A program made the translations under genes and the position numbers. Shown in pieces: positions 46,658-54,965 of a DNA stretch of 64,000 nucleotides (position 1 is the first letter of the stretch; each line of letters begins with the position of its first letter). Origin of the DNA: Methylacidiphilales bacterium (GTDB lineage Bacteria > Verrucomicrobiota > Verrucomicrobiia > Methylacidiphilales > UBA1321). The stretch is from the NCBI GenBank assembly GCA_021272165.1, contig JAJSLK010000028.1, positions 1-64,000 on the forward strand, written 5' to 3'. Under the pieces are notes generated by a model that saw only the letters and a list, made by a program, of their open reading frames with translations, was not told where the DNA came from and ran no database searches.

Positions 46658-47626
46658 TCAGCTGATGGCGGCGTGATGCTTTTCGCGGTGGGCATGATGG
46701 CCCGGGCCCTCGGTTTCGCGGATGGCAGCGGTGAGCACACCATAGCGCAGGCCGCGCACACTTACCTGGATTTTCCGCGCACCTAGATGTTCCATCGTGG
46801 CGAGCACCACCGCCGTGCCGGGAATGATCAGATCGGTCCGTTTGGCGGGCAGGCCGGGGATGGCATGAAGTTGTTCGAGTGTTTTTCCGGTAAACCGGTC
46901 CAGCAATTCCCGAACCTGGCGGATGGTCAGAATGGAGTGATCGATTTTGGCCGGATCGAATTTGGCCAGACCCTTTTTGATCGCGACCAGGCAGGTGATT
47001 GTTCCGCCGGTGCCGACGAGCTTGCGCGGGCCGAGCGAATAGGAGGCAAGTGGGTGCTCGATCTGCGCGCGCACCGTCTCGACCAGCAGTGCGGCCGTGT
47101 CCGGCGCCACAGGATACTGGTGCAGGAAACGCTCGCGCAGCCGCACCGCACCCAGTGGCAGGCTGATCCGCTTCTCAAATTTGCCGTGACGGCCCTGCAC
47201 CCATTCGGCGCTGCCCCCGCCAATATCGAGGATAAAGAGATCCTTGCCGCGCCAGCGGGGATCGGCCATGACCCCCGAAAAAATGGTCTCGGCTTCTTCC
47301 GTGCCGGAGAGCAGACGCACGGGAAAACCGAGCACCTCGCGTGCAGCCCGCAGGAATTCGCGGCGGTTGCGGCTGTCGCGCACCGCGCTCGTGGCGACGG
47401 CCCGAAAATGTTCCACCTCGAGCTCGGTGGCCACGGCCCGGAGTTGTTTCAAGGCGGTGAGCGTTCGCGCCACCGCTTCGGGACGCAGTTCGCACGTATT
47501 GATGAGATCTTCCGCCAGCCGGGTGCTGATGCTCTTTTCCACCAGCAGACGGACGCTGTTGGCGCGGGTTTCCGCCACAATGAACTTGATCGAATTGCTG
47601 CCGAGATCAAAAACGGCGTAACGCAT
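46658..47626 (-). CDS. ppx: Ppx/GppA phosphatase (exopolyphosphatase family)
   Basis: The actin-like ATPase fold is seen in YAVFDLGSNSIKFIVAE, ATSAVRDSRNRREF, LDIGGGSAEW and VGTGGTITCLVA. Family members cut phosphate from polyphosphate or from pppGpp. At 322 residues it is the short, two-domain form; the HD part is encoded separately at 46068. Because N-terminal and nucleotide-binding motifs are complete, the split looks genuine rather than a frameshift. A small conserved-looking gene precedes it by 11 bases. Confidence 0.9.
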   Translation of the reverse strand: MRYAVFDLGSNSIKFIVAETRANSVRLLVEKSISTRLAEDLINTCELRPEAVARTLTALKQLRAVATELEVEHFRAVATSAVRDSRNRREFLRAAREVLGFPVRLLSGTEEAETIFSGVMADPRWRGKDLFILDIGGGSAEWVQGRHGKFEKRISLPLGAVRLRERFLHQYPVAPDTAALLVETVRAQIEHPLASYSLGPRKLVGTGGTITCLVAIKKGLAKFDPAKIDHSILTIRQVRELLDRFTGKTLEQLHAIPGLPAKRTDLIIPGTAVVLATMEHLGARKIQVSVRGLRYGVLTAAIRETEGPGHHAHREKHHAAIS

Positions 47627-47637
47627 GCAACTAAGTT

Positions 47638-47988
47638 TTACCAGCCCTCGATGGTTGACTGAACTTCGCCAATGAGGGCATCGATTTTTTTCAAATCCTT
47701 GCGACGACCCCGTTCCGGATCGATCTGCAAATGGGCCAGTCGCTTCAGAATCTGGTGCATGTCCTTCAATTCCCGCCGGGAAAAACCGATTCCGGCCTCC
47801 TTTTTTTCCAGGCTGCGCACCAATTCGGCAATTTCGCGATGGAGCCGGGCGAGGTAATTGCGCGCCACTTCATCCAGCAGGCCGTTGACGAGCAAAAGCT
47901 GCTGACGGGCCACGGCTCCGAGCGCCTTGGGGGCCTGGGACTTCCTCGCCGAGAGCTTTTTGACGACGGACATACGCCTTTTTATCAA
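47638..47988 (-). CDS. small basic helical protein, operon partner of ppx
   Basis: I do not recognise the family. The protein (116 residues, or 111 from a second ATG at 47973) is basic at its N-terminus (KKLSARKSQ) and helical throughout, with ARNYLARLHREIAELVRSLEKKE as a strongly amphipathic stretch and no cysteines. It ends 11 bases before ppx. CHAD-type polyphosphate-binding proteins also accompany ppx genes, but the key CHAD histidine pattern is not clear here. Confidence 0.55.
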   Translation of the reverse strand: MIKRRMSVVKKLSARKSQAPKALGAVARQQLLLVNGLLDEVARNYLARLHREIAELVRSLEKKEAGIGFSRRELKDMHQILKRLAHLQIDPERGRRKDLKKIDALIGEVQSTIEGW

Positions 47989-48073
47989 GCCAGAATGGGA
48001 CGGGTGTGGCGATTCAAATCGCGTATTTATGAGATAGACTCCAGGGTCACGCCTGGGTCATGCTGGTGGACTT

Positions 48074-48550
48074 ATGGAGACGGAAGCGAACGAATTAAAG
48101 ACGGCCAAGGGACCACAGGAAGATGAGGTCAAACAGTTTTCCGTTTTCATGGAAAACAAGGTTGGGCGGCTGCTCGACATCGTGAAAATGTTTTCGCCCG
48201 CACAGGTCCACGTTGTGGCCCTCAGCATCCTCGACACCGCCGACGCCGCCATCGTGCGCCTGGTCACCGACGATCCCGACAAGGCTCGCGCGCTTTTCCA
48301 GGAACATGGCCTCGCGTTCACGGAAGTCTCGCTCGTCGTGGTCGAACTCAGCAGCAGCGCGGCCGATTTGAAGGGTGTCCTTTCCGCGCTGCTTCAGGCC
48401 GAGTGTAACATCCACTCCGCCTACTCGCTCCTCACCCGGCCGCGCGGCAAGGCGGCGCTGGCGCTGCACGTCGAGGACCGCGAATGCGCCACGGCCGTCC
48501 TTCACGCCAACCAGTTCAAGGTCCTTTCGCAGCGCGACATCAGCCGGTAA
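48074..48550 (+). CDS. ACT-domain regulatory protein
   Basis: Two ACT-like halves are visible in 158 residues. The first is KQFSVFMENKVGRLLDIVKMF, where an NKVGRL word is characteristic of the ligand site. The second is VELSSSAADLKGVLSALLQAECNIHSAYS. ACT domains bind amino acids and regulate enzymes such as acetolactate synthase or prephenate dehydratase. No such enzyme gene is next to it; ilvC is 6.4 kb away. A role in amino-acid sensing is inferred. Confidence 0.75.
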   Translation: METEANELKTAKGPQEDEVKQFSVFMENKVGRLLDIVKMFSPAQVHVVALSILDTADAAIVRLVTDDPDKARALFQEHGLAFTEVSLVVVELSSSAADLKGVLSALLQAECNIHSAYSLLTRPRGKAALALHVEDRECATAVLHANQFKVLSQRDISR

Positions 48551-48588
48551 AGAGTTTCCTCCCGCCGCCAGTTGTGTAGGATTCCGCC

Positions 48589-49515
48589 ATGTACAAGCAC
48601 GTCGTTGTCACCGGGGGCGCCGGGTTCATCGGGTCGAACCTGGTCCATGAAATCGCCAAGCGCCACCCGGAAGCCAGCCTCACGGTGGTCGATGACTTTC
48701 GCTCCGGCCATTTTAAGAACCTCGAAGGCTTTACGGGCGATATCATCGCGGGCGACGTGGCCCAGCTTAACCTGAAGCATTATTTCGGCGGCCGGAAGGT
48801 CGATCTCGTCTTCCATCTTGCCTCGATCACCGATACGACCGATCACGACCAGCTACGCCAGGTGCGCGACAACGTCGAATCGTGGCGCAACCTCCTCAAT
48901 TATTTCGAAGGCCGCAAGACGCGCCTCGTTTATGCCTCCTCCGCCGCCACTTACGGCATCGCCGCCGGCGTCAACAAGGTCGACCAGCCGCCGAAGCCGG
49001 CCAACATCTACGCCTTCTCCAAGGTGCAGCTCGATAATCTGGCGCGGCTCTGGGCAAAGGAAAATCCGTCGCAGGTCGTCGTTGGGCTCCGCTACTTCAA
49101 TGTTTACGGCCCGCGCGAAGCCCATAAGGGCGCGGCTTCGAGCATGATCCTCCAGCTTGCGCAGCAGATCCGGCGGGGACAGGCGCCGCGGATTTTCAAA
49201 CACGGTGAGCAGATCCGCGATTTCGTCTACGTGAAGGACATCGTCAATTGCACCCTCCTCGCCGCGCGCGCCCGTTCCTCCGGCATATATAACGCAGGCA
49301 GCGGGGTGCCTCGCTCGTTCAACGACATCGTCGCGAACCTTAACCGCGTTCTTAAAACCCAGTGGCAGCCGGAGTATATCGATAATCCCCATGCCCACTA
49401 CCAGCCCCATACCGAGGCTGATCTTTCCGCGACGACCCGGGCGCTCCGTTACACGCCGAAGTTCACGTTGGAAAAGGGCATTGACGATTACACTGCCAGC
49501 GGTTTTCTGGTCTAA
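48589..49515 (+). CDS. rfaD: ADP-L-glycero-D-manno-heptose 6-epimerase
   Basis: This extended SDR makes ADP-L-glycero-D-manno-heptose for lipopolysaccharide core, which implies an outer membrane. The NAD-binding motif VVTGGAGFIGSNLV, the catalytic serine stretch YASSAATYG, the YAFSK dyad and the specific NVYGPREAHKG segment identify RfaD/HldD rather than a general sugar epimerase. The 308 residues are normal in length. No other heptose genes are in the window. Confidence 0.9.
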   Translation: MYKHVVVTGGAGFIGSNLVHEIAKRHPEASLTVVDDFRSGHFKNLEGFTGDIIAGDVAQLNLKHYFGGRKVDLVFHLASITDTTDHDQLRQVRDNVESWRNLLNYFEGRKTRLVYASSAATYGIAAGVNKVDQPPKPANIYAFSKVQLDNLARLWAKENPSQVVVGLRYFNVYGPREAHKGAASSMILQLAQQIRRGQAPRIFKHGEQIRDFVYVKDIVNCTLLAARARSSGIYNAGSGVPRSFNDIVANLNRVLKTQWQPEYIDNPHAHYQPHTEADLSATTRALRYTPKFTLEKGIDDYTASGFLV

Positions 49516-49517
49516 AC

Positions 49518-49952
49518 TTATTTAAATTCGGCGCAGGGCAGCGCCAATTGTGGCGGATGATCCTTGAGCAACGGATTATGCGTTTCACCCGAGTCGATGA
49601 TCTCCTGGCGATGATGGATGCATAACCGCCGGATCAGATCGAGATCGATCCCGGCATGATGCGCCGGGTAATCCTCAAAGTTTTTCAGCGCGAGCGCGAA
49701 GAGCCGCGCTGCGGGTCCAAGCCGCTCCTTTTGCAGATGGACAAACGCGCCCGCCACCTGGATCAAGCCCTTATAGAAATTGCCCTGCGGCTGGCCGCGG
49801 ATCGGCAGCCAGACTTCCTCCAGGACGTCATGCGCCTCGTAATAGAGCTGCGCGTTGAAGCAGCGAAAATAGCCGGCGTAATGGCGGCTAAAATCGGGTG
49901 ATTCCTCAAAGCGCGAGAGCAGCGCTTCGATCCGGGGCGACTTGTGGCTCAT
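49518..49952 (-). CDS. DUF309 family protein
   Basis: The 144-residue protein has the DUF309 core YYEAHDVLEEVWLPIRG followed by KGLIQVAGAFVHLQ. Its histidine and glutamates form a helical site of unknown function. It is convergent with rfaD, two bases apart, and lies ten bases downstream of the glutaredoxin gene, on the same strand. The pair could be one operon. Confidence 0.82.
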   Translation of the reverse strand: MSHKSPRIEALLSRFEESPDFSRHYAGYFRCFNAQLYYEAHDVLEEVWLPIRGQPQGNFYKGLIQVAGAFVHLQKERLGPAARLFALALKNFEDYPAHHAGIDLDLIRRLCIHHRQEIIDSGETHNPLLKDHPPQLALPCAEFK

Positions 49953-49962
49953 GGGGCCGGAT

Positions 49963-50217
49963 CTACTTTACCACGCTTTTTTCGCGCAGGAACGCATCAA
50001 GCTCCTCCGCGCCGAAATCGGCCAGGATTTCATCGCCCCAGCGCATGGTCGGCGCCTTGGTCTGGCCGGAGAGCCGCTTCATTTCCTCGAGGGCGGCGGA
50101 GTCGGCGTTGACGTCGGCTTTGCCGTAGGCGATGCCATGCTCGTGGAGGTAATCCTCGGCTTCGGTGCACCAGGGGCAGCCCGATTTAACGTAAAGAAAG
50201 GGACGGGGTGTGGACAT
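49963..50217 (-). CDS. glutaredoxin
   Basis: A compact 84-residue thioredoxin fold with the redox pair Cys14 and Cys17 in SGCPWC and the cis-proline stretch TKAPTMRWGD. It reduces disulfides using glutathione or an analogous thiol. Length and motif match small bacterial glutaredoxins. It is followed by the DUF309 gene on the same strand. Confidence 0.9.
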   Translation of the reverse strand: MSTPRPFLYVKSGCPWCTEAEDYLHEHGIAYGKADVNADSAALEEMKRLSGQTKAPTMRWGDEILADFGAEELDAFLREKSVVK

Positions 50218-50411
50218 GCGTGGAACGTACGCCAGACACGCGATTTGTCGCGCGGAAAATCAATTCATGCCCCAGATGCACGGCATAGAATGCCACGTCG
50301 TCGCCCCAAAGCAGCCGGCCAGCGACCCGAATCTCTCACGGTGGATCAACATGCGCGGAGATTGGAAGAAAACTGGCTTATCGCTTGGCCGCCTTGTCAG
50401 CACCGATAAAT

Positions 50412-50429
50412 ACGGTATAAATAAACCGT
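50412..50429. promoter_or_regulatory. candidate operator at the antitoxin start
   Basis: ACGGT (50412-50416) and ACCGT (50425-50429) form an inverted repeat around an AT-rich centre that includes TATAAAT. It overlaps the GTG start codon of the antitoxin gene. Type II antitoxins usually repress their own promoter through such a site. Confidence 0.45.
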
Positions 50430-50625
50430 GAGTGTCGTTGAACTCGAAAAAGCCATTTCGGAATTACCGCCGGGGGATCTCTCGCGTCTTGCCGCTTGGT
50501 TTGAGGAGTTCATGGCCGACGAATGGGACAAGCAAATTGCACGGGATGTCGCGGCGGGGAAATTTGGCCATATCAATGCCAAAGTGGATAAAGCTTTTGA
50601 AGAGGGCCGCTGCAAGCCCTTGTGA
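50428..50625 (+). CDS. antitoxin-like protein (65 aa)
   Basis: A short acidic protein with two predicted helices: LEKAISELPPGDLSRLAAWFEEFMADEWDK, then the ARDVAAGKFGHINAKVDKAFEEGRC tail. This pattern (LSRLAAWFEEF, then a tail ending EEGRC) is familiar from antitoxins paired with ParE/RelE-type toxins. The gene ends overlapping the toxin's GTG by four bases (GTGA). It begins with GTG under the candidate operator. It looks intact although the toxin is not. Confidence 0.75.
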   Translation: MSVVELEKAISELPPGDLSRLAAWFEEFMADEWDKQIARDVAAGKFGHINAKVDKAFEEGRCKPL

Positions 50626-50875
50626 AGCACTTTGCCGAGCCAGACTTCTGGCGCATTATCATTTGCTGCCCGTCCCCATTCGAAGATTGGCAGACAAGAA
50701 TTTCGAATTGCTCAAGGCCAATCCTAATCATCCCTCACTATGCTTCAAAAAGGTGGGCGGTAACTGATCTGTCCGAATTGGCTCCAACTATCGAGCATTG
50801 GGCAAAGGGCGGCCAGAGGGGGTTATCTGGTTTTGGATTGGCCCTCATTCCGAATATGATAAATTTTTAGCGTGA
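50622..50875 (+). pseudogene. ParE/RelE-type toxin, broken by a frameshift and a nonsense codon
   Basis: The GTG-started frame encodes VKHFAEPDFWR. One base seems to be missing at 50654-50656, after which the +2 frame continues YHLLPVPIRRLADKNF, NHPSLCFKKVGGN. Then a TGA (50765-50767) stands where a Trp is expected, and the same frame goes on SVRIGSNYRALG and GVIWFWIGPHSEYDKFLA to a stop at 50873-50875. Joined, the pieces give a normal toxin of about 85 residues. Two separate lesions suggest real inactivation rather than a single base error. Confidence 0.8.
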
Positions 50876-51315
50876 ATTCCATCGTGCGCCACATGGGCGG
50901 TTTCCGCTGGGACGGCGTCCCGGTCCTCAACTACAAGGAGGAAGGCAGTCATTTCAAGGCCATCTCCCGCCAGGTGCTTTTCGAGGGCGGCCCGAAACTC
51001 GGCGCGGAGTTGCGCTACTTTGAAATCGAGCCGGGCGGCCATTCGACCCTCGAACGGCATGACCACATTCATTCCGTCATGATCATTCGCGGGCGAGGGC
51101 ATTGTCTTGTCGGCGACGCGGTTTATGAGATTGCCGTCAACGATCTCGTTTACGTCCCGACCATGACCTGGCATCAGTTCCGCGCCACGTCATCGGAACC
51201 GCTTGGGTTTCTCTGTCTGGTCAACGTGAATCGCGACCGGCCCGAGCGCCCCGATGAGGTCAGCGTCGCGATGCTCAAGGCGCTGCCCAAAGTGGGCGAG
51301 TTTATCCGGCTTTAG
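50872..51315 (+). CDS. cupin-domain protein
   Basis: The cupin fold is seen in PGGHSTLERHDHIHSVMIIRGRG (metal-binding histidines) and VYVPTMTWHQFRA in the second motif. The GTG start at 50872 overlaps the end of the toxin pseudogene; the ATG at 50893 is an alternative that loses seven residues. No enzymatic role can be assigned. The stop overlaps the convergent AraC-type regulator by four bases. Confidence 0.7.
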   Translation: MNSIVRHMGGFRWDGVPVLNYKEEGSHFKAISRQVLFEGGPKLGAELRYFEIEPGGHSTLERHDHIHSVMIIRGRGHCLVGDAVYEIAVNDLVYVPTMTWHQFRATSSEPLGFLCLVNVNRDRPERPDEVSVAMLKALPKVGEFIRL

Positions 51316-52283
51316 AACTTTTTTCTGGCGCGAAACTGCTCCACCAGTGCCGTCGCAGTTGGGAACAACGCGGGACAACAACCGATGGTCGTACAAAACG
51401 CCTTGCTGAAATGGCTCAGCGAGGAATAGCCGACTTCCATTGCCGCTTCGGTCACATTGTGACGGCCGCCCAACAGCAGTTCGGCCGCTTTTTCCATCCG
51501 CATCTGCCGGAGAAATTGCGGGATGGTCATGTCCATTTCCTTCGAGAAAAGCCGGCTCAGGTAAAAAGGGCTGCAACCGACCTGTGCGCCCAGCGCCTCG
51601 ATGTCGGGGGGATCGACCAGATGGCTGCGCAGGATCGCGGCGGTCCGTTCCACCCGCTCGCGGGCGACTCGCTTTTGCCGCTGGCAGAAAAATTCCTCCT
51701 GTGGAATCGGCTGAAAAAGAATCTGGGAAAGAAGCTCCAGCGTTTTCGCCTGGTACCAGAGCCTTTGGGCTGCCTGCGGAACCGGCGGCTGCCGCAGCGA
51801 TTGAAAGGTGACCTCCTGCCCCGGTGACATCGCGCCGACCGAGGCCGCCGACCCGCCCCGGTTGATCAACCAGCGACGCAATGCAGGATGGAGGTCATCC
51901 TCCATCGTATGGACCTGCGTTTCCAGGAACTTGCGAGAAAGTTCAATGGTGATAAAAGAATGGGTTTCCCCCGCGGCGCGAAGCGCCTCCAGGTCAGCAT
52001 TTGCATTACAATAGAAACCGACCGTGTGGGGCTGGTAACGGGCCTCGATCCGGCCATCATGCACGGTGCCGGTGCCGCGCAGGTTCAGGCAGAGCTCCAC
52101 GCTATTGCGATGGAAGCTCTTGCCCCAATCGACCGCCTTCGTGGCCACGAATTCGTGATTTTCAACACTAACTCCTTTGCGGGCAAAGGAGCCGTAAAGC
52201 TGTCGCCAGCCTTCCTTCACCTGAGCCCAGGCGTTATTTTCGTGGGTAACGGCCATAACCGGTTCATAATCAGGGTATGGCAA
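51312..52283 (-). CDS. AraC-family transcriptional regulator
   Basis: An N-terminal ligand-binding region with an AraC-binding-type cupin (VDWGKSFHRNSVELCLNLRG) precedes two HTH units: IEALGAQVGCSPFYLSRLFSKEM and VTEAAMEVGYSSLSHFSKAFCTT. The second unit ends in a PTATALVEQF tail. Target genes are unknown; it is convergent with the cupin gene and divergent from the CNNM transporter across 77 bases. The start was taken as the ATG at 52283. Confidence 0.88.
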   Translation of the reverse strand: MPYPDYEPVMAVTHENNAWAQVKEGWRQLYGSFARKGVSVENHEFVATKAVDWGKSFHRNSVELCLNLRGTGTVHDGRIEARYQPHTVGFYCNANADLEALRAAGETHSFITIELSRKFLETQVHTMEDDLHPALRRWLINRGGSAASVGAMSPGQEVTFQSLRQPPVPQAAQRLWYQAKTLELLSQILFQPIPQEEFFCQRQKRVARERVERTAAILRSHLVDPPDIEALGAQVGCSPFYLSRLFSKEMDMTIPQFLRQMRMEKAAELLLGGRHNVTEAAMEVGYSSLSHFSKAFCTTIGCCPALFPTATALVEQFRARKKF

Positions 52284-52360
52284 GTGGGCGAGAAGTCAAT
52301 CTGCACACCCGGGGAGCTTTCCGCATCGTCAGCGCCAGCGACTTGCATTAGTCTGAGGGG

Positions 52361-53752
52361 ATGTTCGCGGAAGTTTGGTTCCAAAAGCCGGCCCAGACCG
52401 GCGCAATTATCCTGCTTGTGGCGGCGAATGCCTTTTTCGTCGCGACAGAGTTCGCCTTTGTCAAAATCCGCGGCTCTCAGCTTAAATCCATGCAGGTCAA
52501 GGGGAAGAAGAACTGGCGACTGGCCCTGGCCATTCGCGTCACCACCCACCTGGACCGCTATTTGTCGGCCACCCAGCTCGGCATCACCCTCACCAGCCTC
52601 GGCCTCGGTTTCGTCGGCGAGCCGGTTGTCGCCAAGTGGATGGAAAAGCCGGTGGCCCATTTTAACGGCGCGACCGGAATTCTTTCCTCTTTTGGCATTT
52701 CGCAAACGCTGGCCGTTACCTCGGTCAGCTACACGATCGCCTTTGCCGGCATCACCTTCTTTCACATCGTCCTGGGCGAACTCGTCCCGAAATATTTCGC
52801 CATCCAACGCCCGCGTACGGTTGTCATGTGGGTCGGCGCGCCGCTCGTCCTATTTTATCACGTCTGCTACCCATTCATCTGGCTGCTCAATCGCACCGCC
52901 AACCGGCTCCTGATCTGGATGGGCATTCCACCGACCAAGGAATTCGACCACGGCTTCAACCAGGAGGAACTGCAATACGTCCTGATGAACTCGCGGCATG
53001 TCCATCCCTCGGACCAGCTCGTGAACAAAATCATGCTCAAGGCCATCCGACTCAAGGAAACGACCGCCGAGCATGTCATGCTTCCGCGCGACCAGGTTGT
53101 TGTTTTATGGCGCGACCGGTCGCTGGCCGACAACCTGACCGTGGCGCAAAAATCAGGCTATAGCCGCCTGCCCTATTGCGGAGATTCGCTTGATCAGGTC
53201 CTTGGCGTCATCCACGTCAAGGAACTCCTCTGGCAATATCAGGTCCTCGGCGCGCAGACCAATCTCAGCGCCATCGTCCGGCCCATCCTCACCTTTCTGG
53301 CCAAAACGCGCCTGCCCGCCATGCTTGAGCTCTTCCGCAAATCGCGCAACCACCTCGCCCTCGTCCTTGATGTTGACGAAAAACTGCTCGGGCTGGTCAG
53401 TTTCGAGGATGTGCTGGAGGAACTTGTCGGCGACATTCGCGATGAATTCGACATCGAGAAGGGTCCCATCTACGAGCGGAGCAAGGAATCGGTTCTCGTC
53501 GATTGCGACCTGCCCCTGCGCGACCTCGCCGCCGAGACCGGCTGGCCCCTGCCGGCGCAGACCAACGAGACCGTCGAGAAATGGGCACTCCGGAACTGGA
53601 ATCAGCCTCCGCACGCCGGTGACAAGGTGGAGATTGAGGGCTTTCAGCTCATCGCCACCGAAGTCGGGTTGCGCCGCATCCGCCGCCTGCGCATCATTCG
53701 AAAACCTGTCGCCACTTCCGAGCACGAGGCGACACTGGAACAACACTCATGA
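52361..53752 (+). CDS. CNNM/CorC-type membrane protein with CBS domains (hemolysin family)
   Basis: The 463-residue protein has a DUF21/CNNM membrane domain with four helices. NAFFVATEFAFVKIRGSQL is the first segment, and STATQLGIT-like and GELVPKYFAIQRPR regions follow. Two CBS domains come next (LPRDQVVVLWRDRSLADNL; ILTFLAKTRLPAMLELFRKSRN), then a CorC_HlyC domain (LVDCDLPLRDLAAETGW). Such proteins are linked to Mg or Co ion efflux. The aroD ATG overlaps its stop by four bases, so these genes are probably co-transcribed. Confidence 0.87.
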   Translation: MFAEVWFQKPAQTGAIILLVAANAFFVATEFAFVKIRGSQLKSMQVKGKKNWRLALAIRVTTHLDRYLSATQLGITLTSLGLGFVGEPVVAKWMEKPVAHFNGATGILSSFGISQTLAVTSVSYTIAFAGITFFHIVLGELVPKYFAIQRPRTVVMWVGAPLVLFYHVCYPFIWLLNRTANRLLIWMGIPPTKEFDHGFNQEELQYVLMNSRHVHPSDQLVNKIMLKAIRLKETTAEHVMLPRDQVVVLWRDRSLADNLTVAQKSGYSRLPYCGDSLDQVLGVIHVKELLWQYQVLGAQTNLSAIVRPILTFLAKTRLPAMLELFRKSRNHLALVLDVDEKLLGLVSFEDVLEELVGDIRDEFDIEKGPIYERSKESVLVDCDLPLRDLAAETGWPLPAQTNETVEKWALRNWNQPPHAGDKVEIEGFQLIATEVGLRRIRRLRIIRKPVATSEHEATLEQHS

Positions 53753-54444
53753 AATTTCCCGATCTTCACCCCGTCGTTGTCGGCAGCGTGACGACGGCCA
53801 CGGGCCTGTGTGCGTTGGCAAAAAAAAGTGCGGCGGCCGATGCCGTGGAAATCCGCGTCGACACCCTTTTGGCAAAAAAAGTCACGGTGGAAACCATTGA
53901 GAGCGCCCTGAAGAAGAGAAAACTTCCGGCTTTGCTGACGCTGCGCATTCCGGCGGAGGGAGGGCATCGGCCGTGGAAAATCGCCGAACGCCGCGAGCTT
54001 TTCCTCCGGCTGCTGCCGCTGGTTGAAGCCATCGACATCGAGCTGGCCACGGCATCGGCTATGGCGCCGATCATTGCCGAAGCGCGTCGCCGGGGCAAAA
54101 CGATTGTCTTCTCCACCCACGCCATCAAAAGCCCGGCCAGCCCGGCGCAAATTGCCCGCTGGACCGGCCAGTTCGATCCCCATTCCTGGACCATCCTCAA
54201 GGTCGCGGCGCGGATCAAATCGTGGCACGACCTGCAGCAGCTCGCCGCCCTTCTGCTTAACCATCCCGATTGGCGCATCGCGGCCATGGGCCTCGGCCCC
54301 TATGCGTCGCAGTCGCGATCCGTGCTGACGGCGCTCGGTTCCTGCCTGGTTTATGGTTATCTGGACCGGCCCGCCGCGCCCGGACAACCGTCGGCCTTCG
54401 ACATGCGCAAGATGGCCCGGGCGGCCCGGGCCTTTGGAAAATAA
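53749..54444 (+). CDS. aroD: type I 3-dehydroquinate dehydratase
   Basis: This enzyme forms 3-dehydroshikimate in the shikimate pathway. The TIM barrel includes AVEIRVD, LLTLRIPAEGG, the catalytic histidine (His124 in FSTHAIKSP) and the Schiff-base lysine (Lys151 in TILKVAARI). It is short (231 residues) but both key residues are kept. It overlaps the CNNM gene and is followed at once by a cupin gene, so this block is a tight operon. Confidence 0.82.
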   Translation: MKFPDLHPVVVGSVTTATGLCALAKKSAAADAVEIRVDTLLAKKVTVETIESALKKRKLPALLTLRIPAEGGHRPWKIAERRELFLRLLPLVEAIDIELATASAMAPIIAEARRRGKTIVFSTHAIKSPASPAQIARWTGQFDPHSWTILKVAARIKSWHDLQQLAALLLNHPDWRIAAMGLGPYASQSRSVLTALGSCLVYGYLDRPAAPGQPSAFDMRKMARAARAFGK

Positions 54445-54906
54445 ATGAGTGACGCTCTGGAATTCAACCTTCCCCTTGTCGTGCCGCCGAACGGAGGCAA
54501 GGTCATCCGCGCCTTCGGCGCCGAAATGATCTTTCACATCACCGGGGAGCAGACCGGCGACCGGTCGATGCTGGCCACGATCCTCGCGCCACCTGGCCAG
54601 GGCCCGCCGCTGCATTATCACGAAAAGGAGGATGAATGTTTTTTCGTGCTGGAGGGCCGCATGAGTTTTTACGCCGACGGCCAATGGCGCAAAGTTGAGC
54701 CGGGAACCGTCGTCTTCGCGCCGAAAATGTCAGTCCATTCGCTGAAAAATGTCGGCGAAACCATGGCCCGTGTTCTATGCGCCGCATCACCCGCCGGCTT
54801 CGAGATTTTCTTCGCGCGTTGCGAGAAGGAATTCCAAAAGCCGGGTGGGCCCGACATGGCCCGGATCATCGGGATCAGCGCCGAGCACGGTATCCATTAC
54901 GTCTGA
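54445..54906 (+). CDS. cupin-domain protein (quercetin-dioxygenase-like)
   Basis: The cupin 1 motif GPPLHYHEKEDECFFVLEG with its histidines and glutamate is intact, and the cupin 2 segment FAPKMSVHSLKNVG supplies the last histidine. Such proteins bind a metal ion, but the substrate is unknown. The ATG follows the aroD stop with no spacer, and ilvC comes 59 bases later. A four-gene block (CNNM, aroD, cupin, ilvC) is likely. Confidence 0.75.
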   Translation: MSDALEFNLPLVVPPNGGKVIRAFGAEMIFHITGEQTGDRSMLATILAPPGQGPPLHYHEKEDECFFVLEGRMSFYADGQWRKVEPGTVVFAPKMSVHSLKNVGETMARVLCAASPAGFEIFFARCEKEFQKPGGPDMARIIGISAEHGIHYV

Positions 54907-54965
54907 CGGTTCCGGCGTTTTAGCCTGTTCAAACCGACCGGCTTTGCCTAATACTTGCCCTTCCT

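Noticed and set aside
46068-47626. Frameshifted single Ppx protein split in two
   Set aside because: The Ppx part has a complete nucleotide-binding domain and a normal end, and the HD part has its own start. Joining them would need extra changes, so two genes are simpler.
47638-47988. CHAD-domain protein for the small gene before ppx
   Set aside because: The context fits, but the protein is too short and lacks the regular histidine pattern of CHAD domains.
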